From assembly GCF_018135625.1 (NCBI RefSeq), contig NZ_CP073078.1, forward strand, positions 124,001 through 188,000: a DNA stretch of 64,000 bases, written 5' to 3'. The translations under genes and the position numbers were made by a program. Positions 19,235-27,675 of the stretch are shown piece by piece. The stretch comes from Phenylobacterium montanum (GTDB lineage: Bacteria > Pseudomonadota > Alphaproteobacteria > Caulobacterales > Caulobacteraceae). Below the pieces are notes generated by a model, which had not been told where the DNA came from, made no database searches, and saw only the letters and a list, made by a program, of their open reading frames with translations. Every line of letters begins with the position of its first letter. The stretch's first letter is position 1.

Positions 19235-19644
19235 TGACGCTGCACCTGATCAAGCTGTGCGTCGGGGCCGACAGCGTCGAGGAGCTGCGCGCCTGGCGCG
19301 AGCGGCGCAAGGCCGAGGGCCATCGCCCGATCGTGCCGACTCGCCAGACCCCAAAACGGGCGGCCGACATCCTGGAGGGCGGTTCGCTCTACTGGGTGAT
19401 CAAGGGCCAGGTGCTGGTGCGCCAGAAGATCCTGGCCATAGACACCCTGGAATCGGGAACCCAGCCCTGCCGCATCCTTCTGGACGAGCCGCTGATCCTG
19501 ACCGCGCCCCAGCCGCGGCGGGCCTTTCAGGGCTGGCGCTATTTCGAGGCCAAGGATGCGCCGCCGGACCTGGCCAACGACGCTACGGCCGAGGCCATGC
19601 CGCAAGAGCTGGCCGCGCGGCTTCGAGAAATCGGCGCCTGGTAG
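19234..19644 (+). CDS. DUF1489-family protein
   Basis: A conserved alphaproteobacterial protein of 136 residues and unknown function. It begins with GTG overlapping the stop of the upstream hydratase by one base. Recognisable family blocks are LIKLCVGADSVEELRAW, the central TRQTPKRAADILEGGSLYWV and KGQVLVRQKIL, and a C-terminal RRAFQGWRYF. No membrane segment or signal peptide is visible. Confidence 0.85.
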   Translation: MTLHLIKLCVGADSVEELRAWRERRKAEGHRPIVPTRQTPKRAADILEGGSLYWVIKGQVLVRQKILAIDTLESGTQPCRILLDEPLILTAPQPRRAFQGWRYFEAKDAPPDLANDATAEAMPQELAARLREIGAW

Positions 19645-19705
19645 GCGCCTGCGACGCAGAACCACGTTCTTAGTCCCCAGCTTGCTGGAGTACGCCTCAT
19701 TGCGG

Positions 19706-19710
19706 GAATC
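19706..19710. promoter_or_regulatory. GANTC (CcrM-type methylation) site upstream of mipZ
   Basis: GAATC matches the GANTC target of the cell-cycle methyltransferase CcrM. It lies 18 bases before the CtrA-type box and 52 bases before the mipZ ATG. GANTC sites occur by chance, so function is inferred from position and from the known CcrM/GcrA control of division genes in Caulobacter. Confidence 0.45.
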
Positions 19711-19727
19711 AGCGCCGCGGTGTCTGG

Positions 19728-19742
19728 TTAACCGCCTGTTAA
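19728..19742 (+). promoter_or_regulatory. CtrA-type binding box upstream of mipZ
   Basis: TTAACCGCCTGTTAAC is a full match to the CtrA consensus TTAA-N7-TTAAC. The box ends 19 bases before the mipZ start codon. In a genome near 70% GC two correctly spaced TTAA half sites are unlikely by chance. Control by CtrA is inferred, not shown. Confidence 0.7.
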
Positions 19743-19761
19743 CGGTTTGCGGGAGCGCCAG

Positions 19762-20595
19762 ATGGCCCAGTCGCGGGTGATCGTGATCGGCAATGAAAAG
19801 GGCGGGGCAGGCAAGTCCACCATCGCCATCCATGTAGCGGCGGCTCTGCTGCATGGCGGCGCCACGGTGTCTGTGATCGACCTCGACCTGCGCCAGCAGT
19901 CCATGGGCCACTTCTTCGCCAACCGCAGAGCCTGGGCCAAGTCGGCCGATGCGGCCCTGCCCATGCCTACCGAGCACCCGCTGGCCGATGACCCGGTCAA
20001 GCTGGCGGCCGCAGACGGGGCCGAGGCGGTGGCGCGGTTCGATGCGGCGCTGAGCGAAGCCATGCTGGCCTCGGACTTCGTGCTGATCGACACCCCCGGG
20101 GGCGACACGCCCCTGTCGCGGGCGGCGCACGGCCAGGCCGACATGATCGTCACGCCGATGAACGACAGCTTCGTCGACTTCGACCTTCTGGGGGCGGTGG
20201 ATCCGGTGACGCTCGATCTGAAGCGGCCGAGCATCTATTCCGAGACCGTATGGGAAGCGCGCAAGATCAAGGCCGCCAAGCGGGGTACGACCATCGACTG
20301 GGTCGTGCTGCGCAACCGCCTGGCCACCACCGAGGCCCGCAATCGCCGGAGGCTGGAGGAGCGGATGACCGCGCTGGCGCGTCGGGTCGGCTTCCGCATG
20401 GGGCCGGGTCTGCGCGACCGGGTGATCTATCGCGAGCTGTTCCCGTTCGGCCTGACCGTGGCCGACCTGTCTCCGACCGTGCGCCCGGTGCCGGTGGCCC
20501 TGAGCCACGTCGCCGCTCGCCAGGAGCTTCGCGCGATCCTGCAGGCCCTGGGCCTCTCGTCGGACGCCGCGGAACTGGAGCTGGCCGCGTCCTGA
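19762..20595 (+). CDS. mipZ: division-plane positioning ATPase MipZ
   Basis: A ParA/MinD-type ATPase that forms a gradient from the pole-bound ParB-parS complexes and blocks FtsZ assembly away from midcell. The ATG at 19762 has GGGAG six bases upstream; starting five codons earlier is not supported. The deviant Walker A is NEKGGAGKST (Lys13 and Lys18), the A' region is IDLDLRQQSM, and Walker B is LIDTPGGDTP. Long blocks such as VTPMNDSFVDFDLLG and VVLRNRLATTEARNRRRLE match Caulobacter MipZ. 277 residues. A CtrA-type box lies just upstream and a DnaJ-like gene follows. Confidence 0.96.
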   Translation: MAQSRVIVIGNEKGGAGKSTIAIHVAAALLHGGATVSVIDLDLRQQSMGHFFANRRAWAKSADAALPMPTEHPLADDPVKLAAADGAEAVARFDAALSEAMLASDFVLIDTPGGDTPLSRAAHGQADMIVTPMNDSFVDFDLLGAVDPVTLDLKRPSIYSETVWEARKIKAAKRGTTIDWVVLRNRLATTEARNRRRLEERMTALARRVGFRMGPGLRDRVIYRELFPFGLTVADLSPTVRPVPVALSHVAARQELRAILQALGLSSDAAELELAAS

Positions 20596-20623
20596 ACTTG
20601 TCGCTCGCCCGAGGGCCCGTCCC

Positions 20624-21046
20624 ATGGGCTACCTGATCGCCGCCGGCCTGGTCGTCGCCCTGCTGTACACGGCGGCGGGCCGGCGCGTGGCGCGGCGCTA
20701 CGCGCATTGGCGCAGCGCCAGCGCCATAGCGGCGGTGGGTCTGTTCGCCGCGGGAGGCTTCGAGGCCATGCGCGGCGGCCTGGTCGTGGCCATCATCCTG
20801 GCCCTGCTCGGCATTGGCATGACCGCATCGGCCCGCTGGCCGCGGCAGGCCATCGCAATGGAGCCGCAGGGCGGCATGAGCCGCGATCAGGCGCGCTCGA
20901 TCCTGGGAGTCGGGGAAGCCGCCGGGCCGGCCGAAATTCGCGCCGCCTATGCGCGGCTGATCCAGCGTGTGCATCCGGACAAGGGCGGGGCGCCGGGCCT
21001 GGCGGCCCAGCTGAACCTCGCGCGGGATGTGCTGTTGAAGGGCTGA
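20624..21046 (+). CDS. membrane-anchored DnaJ-like protein
   Basis: 140 residues: two hydrophobic helices in the first 70 residues (YLIAAGLVVALLYTAAG and GGLVVAIILALLGIGM), then a J domain with MSRDQARSILGV and the HPD motif at residues 117-119 (VHPDKGG). This layout resembles TIM14/Pam18 and other inner-membrane J proteins that recruit DnaK. It begins 28 bases after mipZ and is probably co-transcribed with it. The client is unknown. Confidence 0.82.
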   Translation: MGYLIAAGLVVALLYTAAGRRVARRYAHWRSASAIAAVGLFAAGGFEAMRGGLVVAIILALLGIGMTASARWPRQAIAMEPQGGMSRDQARSILGVGEAAGPAEIRAAYARLIQRVHPDKGGAPGLAAQLNLARDVLLKG

Positions 21047-21056
21047 GGCTTGCGCT

Positions 21057-22406
21057 TCAGCTTTCCGGCGGCATGGCCAAGCACGCCTGGCGGTGGGTGC
21101 GCATCAGATGGCAGGCTTCCTTGGCCGAAGCGGCGGAGAAACCTGTGAATCGGACATTATAGGCGTGGCGGCCGGCCTCGGAGACCGAGCCGTGGGCGCC
21201 GTCGACGGCCTCGCCATAGCGGCGCTGGATCGTCGCCAACTGGGCCTGGGCCTGGCTCTTCAGTTTGTAGGAGCCGACCTGGACCCGCCATTCGCCATGG
21301 CCGCGGCGGGTGCGGTGTTCGCTATCCTCTTCGGCCTTGATGCGGATCAGGCGCGCCTGGGCCGGGGAGGCGGGGATGCGGGCCTCTGCGGTCTGCACCG
21401 CCGGCTTCTTCGCCGGGGTTTCGGCGGCGCGCAGGCTGGCCACTTCGCTGTCGGTCAGCACAACCTTTGCGGCGGCCTCAGTGGCCTCTGGCGCCGAGCC
21501 CGGCTCGAAGATGTTCTGCGCCACGGCGATCCTCTCGCCGGCGTCGCGGCGATGCATGACGCTGAAGCCGGTGTCGAGCAGGTTCTCGACCTGATGGTTT
21601 CGACCGGACGAGCTTGAGCCGCCCAGCACCACCACGATCAGGCGGTGGTTGTCGCGCACCGCCGAGGCGGCGAGGTTGAAGCCCGAGGCGTTGGTGAAGC
21701 CGGTCTTGATCCCGTCCACCCCTGGCATGTCGTTCAGCAGGTGGTTGGTGTTGACCATCGTGCGGCCGTGGTAGCTGAACGACTTGAGGCTGAAGTAGCC
21801 ATAGTACTGCGGATAGTCGCGCATCATGGCGCGGGCGAGGATGGCCAGGTCATGGGCGGAGGTCACCTGGCGCGCGTCCGGCAGGCCGCAGGCGCTGACA
21901 TAGTGGGTGTTGGTCATGCCCAGTTCCTGCGCGCGCAGGGTCATCAGGGCGGTGAACTTGGCCTCGCTGCCGCCGAGCTTTTCAGCCAGGGCCACAGCCA
22001 TGTCGTTGGCCGAGTGCACGGTCATGGCGCGGATGGCCTCGTCGACAGTGACCGAGCCGCCGGCGGGCACGCCAAGCTTGGTCGGCGACATGCTGGCCGC
22101 GTGGGCCGAGACGTAGACCGGATCGTCCAGCTTCAGCCGGCCGTTCGAGAGCGCCTCGAAGGCCAGGTAGAGGGTCATGACCTTGGTGATCGATGCGGGG
22201 TAACGCCGGGCGTCGGCGTTATGGGCGTAAAGCACCTCGCCGTTGCTCGCATCCATGACGATCGCCGCGTATTTGGACTCGGTCACTCCGGCGGGAGTCG
22301 CGTGGGCCAGCGAGGGCAGGGCGACGCCTGAGAGGGCGGCGAGACCCAGGCCGAAAGCGGCGAACAGGCTGCGGGCGGGCTGATACATACGCTTAGGCTC
22401 GTCCAT
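21057..22406 (-). CDS. dacA: D-alanyl-D-alanine carboxypeptidase (PBP5/DacA type) with SPOR domain
   Basis: Trims the terminal D-Ala of peptidoglycan stem peptides in the periplasm. A signal peptide covers about residues 14-36 (ending LPSLAHA). The penicillin-binding motifs are all present: SITK (Ser72 and Lys75), SAN in MTVHSANDMAVALA, and KTG in GVDGIKTGFTN. The C terminus (about 365-449) is a SPOR domain with WRVQVGSYKLKSQAQAQL, which binds denuded glycan at division sites. 449 residues; an alternative ATG at 22388 is possible and neither start has a strong ribosome site. Convergent with the DnaJ-like gene. Confidence 0.93.
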   Translation of the reverse strand: MDEPKRMYQPARSLFAAFGLGLAALSGVALPSLAHATPAGVTESKYAAIVMDASNGEVLYAHNADARRYPASITKVMTLYLAFEALSNGRLKLDDPVYVSAHAASMSPTKLGVPAGGSVTVDEAIRAMTVHSANDMAVALAEKLGGSEAKFTALMTLRAQELGMTNTHYVSACGLPDARQVTSAHDLAILARAMMRDYPQYYGYFSLKSFSYHGRTMVNTNHLLNDMPGVDGIKTGFTNASGFNLAASAVRDNHRLIVVVLGGSSSSGRNHQVENLLDTGFSVMHRRDAGERIAVAQNIFEPGSAPEATEAAAKVVLTDSEVASLRAAETPAKKPAVQTAEARIPASPAQARLIRIKAEEDSEHRTRRGHGEWRVQVGSYKLKSQAQAQLATIQRRYGEAVDGAHGSVSEAGRHAYNVRFTGFSAASAKEACHLMRTHRQACLAMPPES

Positions 22407-22436
22407 GACCGGCGACAGCGTCGCCCATTGATATGA

Positions 22437-22451
22437 TTAACATGCTTCTAA
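22437..22451 (-). promoter_or_regulatory. weak CtrA-like box upstream of dacA
   Basis: TTAA-N7-CTAA, one mismatch from the CtrA consensus, lies about 30 bases ahead of the dacA start. Position suits control of a division-linked peptidoglycan enzyme, but the match is incomplete and may be chance. Confidence 0.25.
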
Positions 22452-22536
22452 TTCCCTTTCCTGCCGGTAAACGCCCATGCAGGCAAGCGATCGAAGGCGC
22501 GTGGGAGACAGTGACCGAAATTCGCGTCACAGGCTA

Positions 22537-22551
22537 TTGTGCAGTGCACAA
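22537..22551. promoter_or_regulatory. perfect 15-base palindrome, probable operator of the phasin gene
   Basis: TTGTGCAGTGCACAA is a perfect inverted repeat around a central G. It ends six bases before the -35 element of the phasin promoter. Phasin genes are commonly repressed by PhaR, which binds TGC-rich palindromes, so this is a likely PhaR operator; that assignment is inference. Confidence 0.55.
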
Positions 22552-22557
22552 AAAATC

Positions 22558-22586
22558 TTGACGCGCCGCAACATCTACGGCATAAC
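22558..22586 (+). promoter_or_regulatory. sigma-70-type promoter of the phasin gene
   Basis: TTGACG, a 17-base spacer, then CATAAC. It lies 57 bases before the phasin ATG and directly downstream of the 15-base palindrome. The -35 is a 5/6 match and the -10 a 4/6 match to the sigma-70 consensus. Confidence 0.6.
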
Positions 22587-22643
22587 GCCGGTCGTCGCGG
22601 ACCTGCTCCCCCACCCTCAAGACCGCCGACAGGAGATTTCGAC

Positions 22644-23081
22644 ATGGCCACCGGCGCCGAGACCCTCAAGACCACGGCGGAGAAGTACACCGCCGCCAGC
22701 AGCCAAGCGTTCAAGGACGCGGTCGACAAGTCGCTGACCGCCCTGAACGAGATGAACGCCGCTTCCAAGCAGAACCTGGAAGCCTTCGTGGCTTCGGCCA
22801 CCGCCGCCACCAAGGGCGCGGAAACCCTTGGCTCGCAAGCGATCGCCTTCTCCAAGAAGAGCCTGGAGGACAATGTCGCCGCGGCCAAGTCGCTGACCAG
22901 CGCCCGCAGCGTGCAGGAAGCCGTCGAGCTTCAGACCACCTGGGCAAAGTCGGCTCTGGAAACCTATATGGCTGAGCTGAACAAGGCCTCGGAGACCGTG
23001 GCCGCCGCGGTCAAGGAGAGCCTGACCCCCCTGAACGCCCGCGTCACCGCCGCGGTCGAAAAGTTCCAAGCGGCCCGCTGA
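22644..23081 (+). CDS. phasin family protein
   Basis: Coats polyhydroxyalkanoate granules. The ATG at 22644 has AGGAG eight bases upstream; the longer open frame has no support. The 145 residues are almost wholly helical, Ala/Lys/Glu-rich and heptad-like, with ALNEMNAASKQNLEAFVASA, SLEDNVAAAKSLTSARSVQE and ETYMAELNKASETVA, typical of the Phasin_2-type family. It is a single-gene unit with its own promoter, operator and a strong terminator. No PHA synthase is in the window. Confidence 0.9.
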   Translation: MATGAETLKTTAEKYTAASSQAFKDAVDKSLTALNEMNAASKQNLEAFVASATAATKGAETLGSQAIAFSKKSLEDNVAAAKSLTSARSVQEAVELQTTWAKSALETYMAELNKASETVAAAVKESLTPLNARVTAAVEKFQAAR

Positions 23082-23121
23082 GCCGCTTCGGACCGGTAAC
23101 CCGGTCCACCGCGAAGTGTAG

Positions 23122-23152
23122 GGCCTGGGACGATCTGTCCCAGGCCTTTTTC
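23122..23152 (+). terminator. rho-independent terminator of the phasin gene
   Basis: GGCCTGGGA and TCCCAGGCC form a perfect nine-base stem around a seven-base loop, followed by TTTTTC. It starts about 40 bases after the phasin stop. Confidence 0.9.
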
Positions 23153-23153
23153 G

Positions 23154-23165
23154 TGTGCAGTGCAA
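23154..23165. promoter_or_regulatory. second copy of the phasin operator core
   Basis: TGTGCAGTGCAA repeats the core of the palindrome found before the phasin gene (TGTGCAGTGCA is identical). It lies right after the phasin terminator and about 70 bases before the DUF2332 gene, so the same regulator may bind both flanks. Inference only. Confidence 0.35.
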
Positions 23166-23233
23166 GAGCCGCCCGAGTCGTTGATGGGACCAATCAAGAT
23201 TTATTGATCCCCCGCGGCCGCTAAGATGGCCGC

Positions 23234-24325
23234 ATGAGCCAGGATTTCAGCGGCCTGAAGCAGGCGTTCGACTTCCAGAGGGCGGCCTGCGCCCATCTTG
23301 GGTCGCCATTTTCGGCGCGCGTGCTGGCGATTCTCGACTGGGACATTCAAGCCGGCGGCGCCTATGCCGGCTTTGTGAGGCCCTGGGCCGGCGCCGATCC
23401 GGCCCAAGCGCTGAGCGACGTAACGCCGCTGCGCCTGCTGGCGGCGCTTCACTACCTGGCGCTCAGCGGCGCCGGCGCCGGCCTGGCCGCGGTCTATCCG
23501 GCGAACGGGGCGGACGCTGAGGAGGACGCCTTGCGCGCCGCCATCCTGCGCGCCGGCGAGCTCCATCGCGGGGTGATCGAGGGCTTCATGCCTTCGCCGC
23601 CGCAGACCAACGAGGTGCGCCGCTCGATCTGCCTGCTGGGCGGGTTCATGACGGTGGCCCGGGAGACCGGGTCGCCGCTGCGCTGCCTGGAGATCGGGAC
23701 CAGCGCCGGCCTCAACCAGAATTGGAATCGGTTCCGCTACCGCCTGGGCGAGGTCGCGACCTGGGGGGACGCGGATTCGCCGGTGCTGATCGACGCCGAA
23801 TGGCGCGGCGAAGCGCCGCCCCTGGTCGACCTGACTGTGGCGGAGCGCCGCGGCTGCGACCTGCGGCCGATCGACACCGCCGATCCCGACCAGGCCCTGC
23901 GCCTGCAGGCCTATGTCTGGGCCGACCAGGCCGACCGGCTGGAGCGGCTGCGCGGGGCCATCGCCCTGGCGCGGCTCTACCCGCCGACCACCGACCAGGG
24001 CGACGCGGCGGACTGGGTCGAGGCCCAGGCGAGGCCGCGCCCGGGCATGGCCACCGTGCTCTATCATTCGGTGGTCTGGCAGTACCTGCCGGCGGCGACT
24101 CAGGCGCGGATCACGGCGGCGATCGAAGCCGCCGGCCGCGAGGCGACACCCGAGTCGCCGTTCGCCTGGCTGAGGATGGAGCCGGACCCCACGGGAATCG
24201 CCAAGCCCATGGAAATCCGGCTTTCTCTGTGGCCCGAGGGGCGCGAAGCCGTGCTCGCCAGGGTGCATCCCCACGGCGCTATGGTGTCATGGTTGAGTTC
24301 GGGCGCCGACGCCGCGGTCATTTGA
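23234..24325 (+). CDS. DUF2332-family protein
   Basis: A 363-residue cytoplasmic protein of unknown function. Family features are LKQAFDFQRAACAHLGSPF at the N terminus, the block CLEIGTSAGLNQNWNRFRYR, and VLYHSVVWQYLP. The EIGTSAGLN segment resembles a SAM-binding motif I (E/D-x-G-x-x-x-G), so a methyltransferase-like fold is possible but unproven. The ATG follows an AT-richer gap holding a copy of the phasin operator core. Confidence 0.82.
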   Translation: MSQDFSGLKQAFDFQRAACAHLGSPFSARVLAILDWDIQAGGAYAGFVRPWAGADPAQALSDVTPLRLLAALHYLALSGAGAGLAAVYPANGADAEEDALRAAILRAGELHRGVIEGFMPSPPQTNEVRRSICLLGGFMTVARETGSPLRCLEIGTSAGLNQNWNRFRYRLGEVATWGDADSPVLIDAEWRGEAPPLVDLTVAERRGCDLRPIDTADPDQALRLQAYVWADQADRLERLRGAIALARLYPPTTDQGDAADWVEAQARPRPGMATVLYHSVVWQYLPAATQARITAAIEAAGREATPESPFAWLRMEPDPTGIAKPMEIRLSLWPEGREAVLARVHPHGAMVSWLSSGADAAVI

Positions 24326-24450
24326 CGCGCGGTTGTGATTGAATCGTCCCGGCGACGAATTGAACCCTTCCAAACCGGCGCGGTTTCCATATCTAATTCA
24401 CCATGCGAAGCGGTTTCGCACGCGGCGCCCCTTGGAGAGAGAACTTATTG

Positions 24451-24783
24451 ATGGCCGAGCGAAAGCAAGGTGATCAGGGCGGAACGGGCGCCGGCGTCGG
24501 GATCGTCACCCAGACCAAGACGAAGACGCAAAAGCCTTCGCTGTACCGGGTCCTCATCCTGAACGACGACTACACTCCGATGGAGTTCGTGGTCTACGTG
24601 CTGGAAAGGTTCTTTAACAAATCGCGTGAGGATGCGACCAGGATCATGCTGCACGTGCACCAGCACGGTGTCGGCGTCTGCGGTGTTTTTACCTACGAGG
24701 TGGCCGAGACCAAGGTCGCCCAAGTGATCGATACCGCCAGGCGTCACCAACATCCGTTGCAATGCACCATGGAAAAGGACTGA
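24451..24783 (+). CDS. clpS: ATP-dependent Clp protease adaptor ClpS
   Basis: Delivers N-degron substrates to ClpAP. The ATG at 24451 follows GGAGAG; reading from 24403 adds residues outside the family pattern. After a flexible 30-residue tail come the conserved blocks [20 protein letters not shown] (the Asn-Asp-Asp of the N-degron pocket) and [24 protein letters not shown]. 110 residues. It directly precedes clpA with a 10-base gap. Confidence 0.97.
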   Translation: MAERKQGDQGGTGAGVGIVTQTKTKTQKPSLYRVLILNDDYTPMEFVVYVLERFFNKSREDATRIMLHVHQHGVGVCGVFTYEVAETKVAQVIDTARRHQHPLQCTMEKD

Positions 24784-24793
24784 GAGGTCTCAA

Positions 24794-27106
24794 TTGCCGT
24801 CATTCTCACGCAATCTCGAAGAGTCCATCCACCGCGCCGTGGCTTACGCCAACCAGCGTAAGCACGAGTATGCGACCCTCGAGCACCTGCTCCTCGCGCT
24901 CATTGACGACGCCGACGCGTCGGCGGTCATGAACGCCTGCGACGTCGACCTGACGGCGCTGAAGAAGAGCCTGATCAACTACCTGGACACCGAGCTGAGC
25001 TCGCTGGTGGTGGACGACGGCGAGGACGCCAAGCCGACCGCCGGGTTCCAGCGCGTCATGCAGCGCGCGGTGATCCACGTGCAGTCCTCGGCTCGCGACG
25101 ACGTCACCGGCGCCAACGTGCTGGTGGCGATCTTCTCCGAGCGCGAGAGCCACGCCGCCTATTTCCTGCAGGAGCAGGAAATGACCCGCTACGACGCGGT
25201 CAATTTCATCGCCCACGGCATCGCCAAGAAGGCCGGCGCCTCGGAGGCGCGCCCGGTGAAAGGCGCGACCGAAGGCGAGGAAGAGGGCGGCAAGCCGGCG
25301 GTCAAGACCGGCGGCGAAGCCCTGGAGGCCTACTGCGTCAACCTCAACGAGAAGGCCAAGCAGGGCAAGGTCGACCCCTTGATCGGCCGCGCCGGCGAGG
25401 TGGAGCGCTGCATCCAGATCCTGTGCCGCCGCACCAAGAACAACCCGCTGCTGGTCGGCGACCCGGGCGTCGGCAAGACCGCCATCGCCGAGGGCCTGGC
25501 GCGCAAGATCGTCAACCACCAGGTCCCTGAGGTGTTGAACGGGGCGACCATCTTCTCGCTGGACATGGGCTCGCTCCTGGCCGGCACCCGCTATCGCGGT
25601 GACTTCGAGGAGCGGGTCAAGCAGGTGGTCAAGGAGTTGGAGAACCACCCCAACGCCATCCTGTTCATCGACGAGATCCACACGGTGATCGGCGCCGGCG
25701 CCACCAGCGGCGGGGCCATGGACGCTTCGAACCTGCTCAAGCCGGCCCTGGCGTCGGGCACCCTGCGCTGTATGGGCTCGACCACCTACAAGGAGTTCCG
25801 CCAGCACTTCGAGAAGGACCGCGCCCTGGTGCGCCGGTTCCAGAAGATCGACGTCAACGAGCCGACCATCGACGACACCCTGAAGATCCTCAAGGGCCTG
25901 AAGACCTACTACGAGGACTTCCACAAGCTGCGCTACACCAACGAGGCGCTGAAGGCGGCGGTGGAGCTGTCGGCCCGCTACATCACCGACCGCAAGCTGC
26001 CGGACAAGGCGATCGACATCATCGACGAGGCGGGCGCCTCGCAGATGCTGCTGCCGGAATCGCGGCGCAAGAAGACCATCGGCCTGAAGGAGATCGAGTC
26101 CGTCGTCTCCAAGATCGCCCGCATTCCGCCCAAGTCGGTCTCCAAGTCCGACACCGAGGCGCTGAAGCAGCTGGAAGGCGACCTACGCCGCGCGGTCTAT
26201 GGCCAGGACGACGCCATCCATCAGTTGTCCGCAGCGATGAAGATGGCCCGCGCCGGCCTGCGTGACCCGCAAAAGCCGATCGGCTGCTACCTGTTCTCGG
26301 GTCCTACCGGCACCGGCAAGACCGAGACCGCGCGCCAGCTGGCCGACACCCTCGGCATCGAGCTCCTGCGCTTCGACATGTCGGAATATATGGAGCGGCA
26401 CACGGTCAGCCGCCTGATCGGCGCGCCTCCGGGCTATGTGGGCCATGATCAGGGCGGGCTTCTGACCGACGCCGTCGACCAGCACCCGCACGCCGTGGTG
26501 CTGCTGGACGAGATCGAGAAGGCCCACCAGGACGTTTACAACATCCTGCTTCAGGTCATGGACCACGGCTCGCTGACCGATGCGGTGGGCAAGAAGGTCG
26601 ATTTCCGCAACGTGGTCCTGATCATGACCACCAACGCCGGCGCCTCCGACGCCCAGCGCAACTCGATCGGCTTCGGCCGTGGGCGCAGCGAGGGCGAGGA
26701 CGAGGCGGCGATCAAGCGGATTTTCACGCCGGAATTCAGGAACCGCCTGGATGCGGTGGTGGCCTTCAAGTCGCTGACGCCGGAGATCATCCGCCAGGTG
26801 GTGCACAAGTTCGTGCTGCAGCTGGAGGCTCAACTGGCCGACCGCCACGTCACCGTCTCGCTGGACGACGACGCTGCCGACTGGCTGGCCAAGAACGGCT
26901 TCGACGAACTCTATGGCGCCCGGCCGCTGGCCCGGGTGATCCAGGAGAACATCAAGAAGCCCCTGGCCGACGAGATCCTGTTCGGCCGGCTGGTCCGCGG
27001 CGGCCACGTCCGCGTCTCGCTGAAGGACGGCAAGCTGGCCTTCGACTTCGAAGGGACCGGCGGCGGCCAGACGGCGGGCGAAGAGGAGCCGGCCCTGGCG
27101 GAGTAG
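24794..27106 (+). CDS. clpA: ATP-dependent Clp protease ATP-binding subunit ClpA
   Basis: AAA+ unfoldase of the ClpAP protease. It starts at a TTG with GAGAGG six bases upstream; the first residues [20 protein letters not shown] are the normal ClpA N-domain start, so the rare start is well supported. Two AAA+ modules: the first Walker A is GDPGVGKTA with [11 protein letters not shown], and the second is GPTGTGKTE with [11 protein letters not shown]. There is no middle coiled coil, as expected for ClpA. The ClpP-binding loop region lies near RIMGFG-like position IGFGRGRSE. 770 residues, in an operon with clpS. Confidence 0.97.
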   Translation: MPSFSRNLEESIHRAVAYANQRKHEYATLEHLLLALIDDADASAVMNACDVDLTALKKSLINYLDTELSSLVVDDGEDAKPTAGFQRVMQRAVIHVQSSARDDVTGANVLVAIFSERESHAAYFLQEQEMTRYDAVNFIAHGIAKKAGASEARPVKGATEGEEEGGKPAVKTGGEALEAYCVNLNEKAKQGKVDPLIGRAGEVERCIQILCRRTKNNPLLVGDPGVGKTAIAEGLARKIVNHQVPEVLNGATIFSLDMGSLLAGTRYRGDFEERVKQVVKELENHPNAILFIDEIHTVIGAGATSGGAMDASNLLKPALASGTLRCMGSTTYKEFRQHFEKDRALVRRFQKIDVNEPTIDDTLKILKGLKTYYEDFHKLRYTNEALKAAVELSARYITDRKLPDKAIDIIDEAGASQMLLPESRRKKTIGLKEIESVVSKIARIPPKSVSKSDTEALKQLEGDLRRAVYGQDDAIHQLSAAMKMARAGLRDPQKPIGCYLFSGPTGTGKTETARQLADTLGIELLRFDMSEYMERHTVSRLIGAPPGYVGHDQGGLLTDAVDQHPHAVVLLDEIEKAHQDVYNILLQVMDHGSLTDAVGKKVDFRNVVLIMTTNAGASDAQRNSIGFGRGRSEGEDEAAIKRIFTPEFRNRLDAVVAFKSLTPEIIRQVVHKFVLQLEAQLADRHVTVSLDDDAADWLAKNGFDELYGARPLARVIQENIKKPLADEILFGRLVRGGHVRVSLKDGKLAFDFEGTGGGQTAGEEEPALAE

Positions 27107-27129
27107 GGCGGGTTCCAAGATCAGATAGG

Positions 27130-27158
27130 AAAGGGCGGTCCTCGCGGGCCGCCCTTTT
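27130..27158 (+). terminator. terminator after clpA, possibly bidirectional
   Basis: AAAGGGCGG and CCGCCCTTT form a nine-base stem around a ten-base loop, ending in TTTTC. The A-tract on the other side lets it also serve the convergent HIT gene. Confidence 0.85.
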
Positions 27159-27168
27159 CATTGGCGCC

Positions 27169-27606
27169 TCAGCTGATCTGCCCCGCGATCAGGTGCGCGA
27201 GTTCGGCCAGTTCTTCCGGATTGGCCATGGCGCCGCCGGCGTGGCGGCCGAGGGGCACGCCTTCCCAGCGCGGAATGATGTGGAAGTGCAGGTGGTAGAC
27301 GGTCTGGCCGGCCGGGGCGCCGTTGAACTGGGTGACCACGATGCCGTCGGGCTTGAGGGCGGCGTTGACCGCGTGGGTGACCCGTTGCACCCCTTGGATC
27401 AGATGGGCCAGGTCCTCCGGCTCGATATCCAGCAGGTTGCGCGCCTTGCTCTGCTTGGAGACCACCAGGGTGTGGCCGCGGCTCTGGGGAAACACGTCCA
27501 TGAAGGCCAGCACATGGGCGTTCTCGAACACCCTGGCCGAGGGCAGCTCGCCGCGGACGATCTTGGCGAAGATGTTGTTCTCGTCATAGTCGCCGTTGAG
27601 GCTCAT
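27169..27606 (-). CDS. HIT-family nucleotide hydrolase/transferase
   Basis: A small (145-residue) histidine-triad protein. The ATG at 27606 has GGAGGA upstream, so the longer open frame is not used. The family blocks are IFAKIVRGELPSARVFE, AFMDVFPQSRGHTLVVSK and the triad HLHFHIIPRW. HINT-like members hydrolyse adenosine phosphoramidates; the physiological substrate is not known. It converges on clpA and diverges from the DUF4287 gene. Confidence 0.93.
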   Translation of the reverse strand: MSLNGDYDENNIFAKIVRGELPSARVFENAHVLAFMDVFPQSRGHTLVVSKQSKARNLLDIEPEDLAHLIQGVQRVTHAVNAALKPDGIVVTQFNGAPAGQTVYHLHFHIIPRWEGVPLGRHAGGAMANPEELAELAHLIAGQIS

Positions 27607-27675
27607 GGTTGCGGTCCTCCGCGCTGCGGGCCAGTCTCGCCCCATGTCCTAGCAAACCCCCGGGGGCGGTGGAAC

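Noticed and set aside
24806-25924. 372-codon frame antisense to clpA
   Set aside because: Mirror of the clpA coding pattern; low-complexity Leu/Val/Gln/Asp composition.
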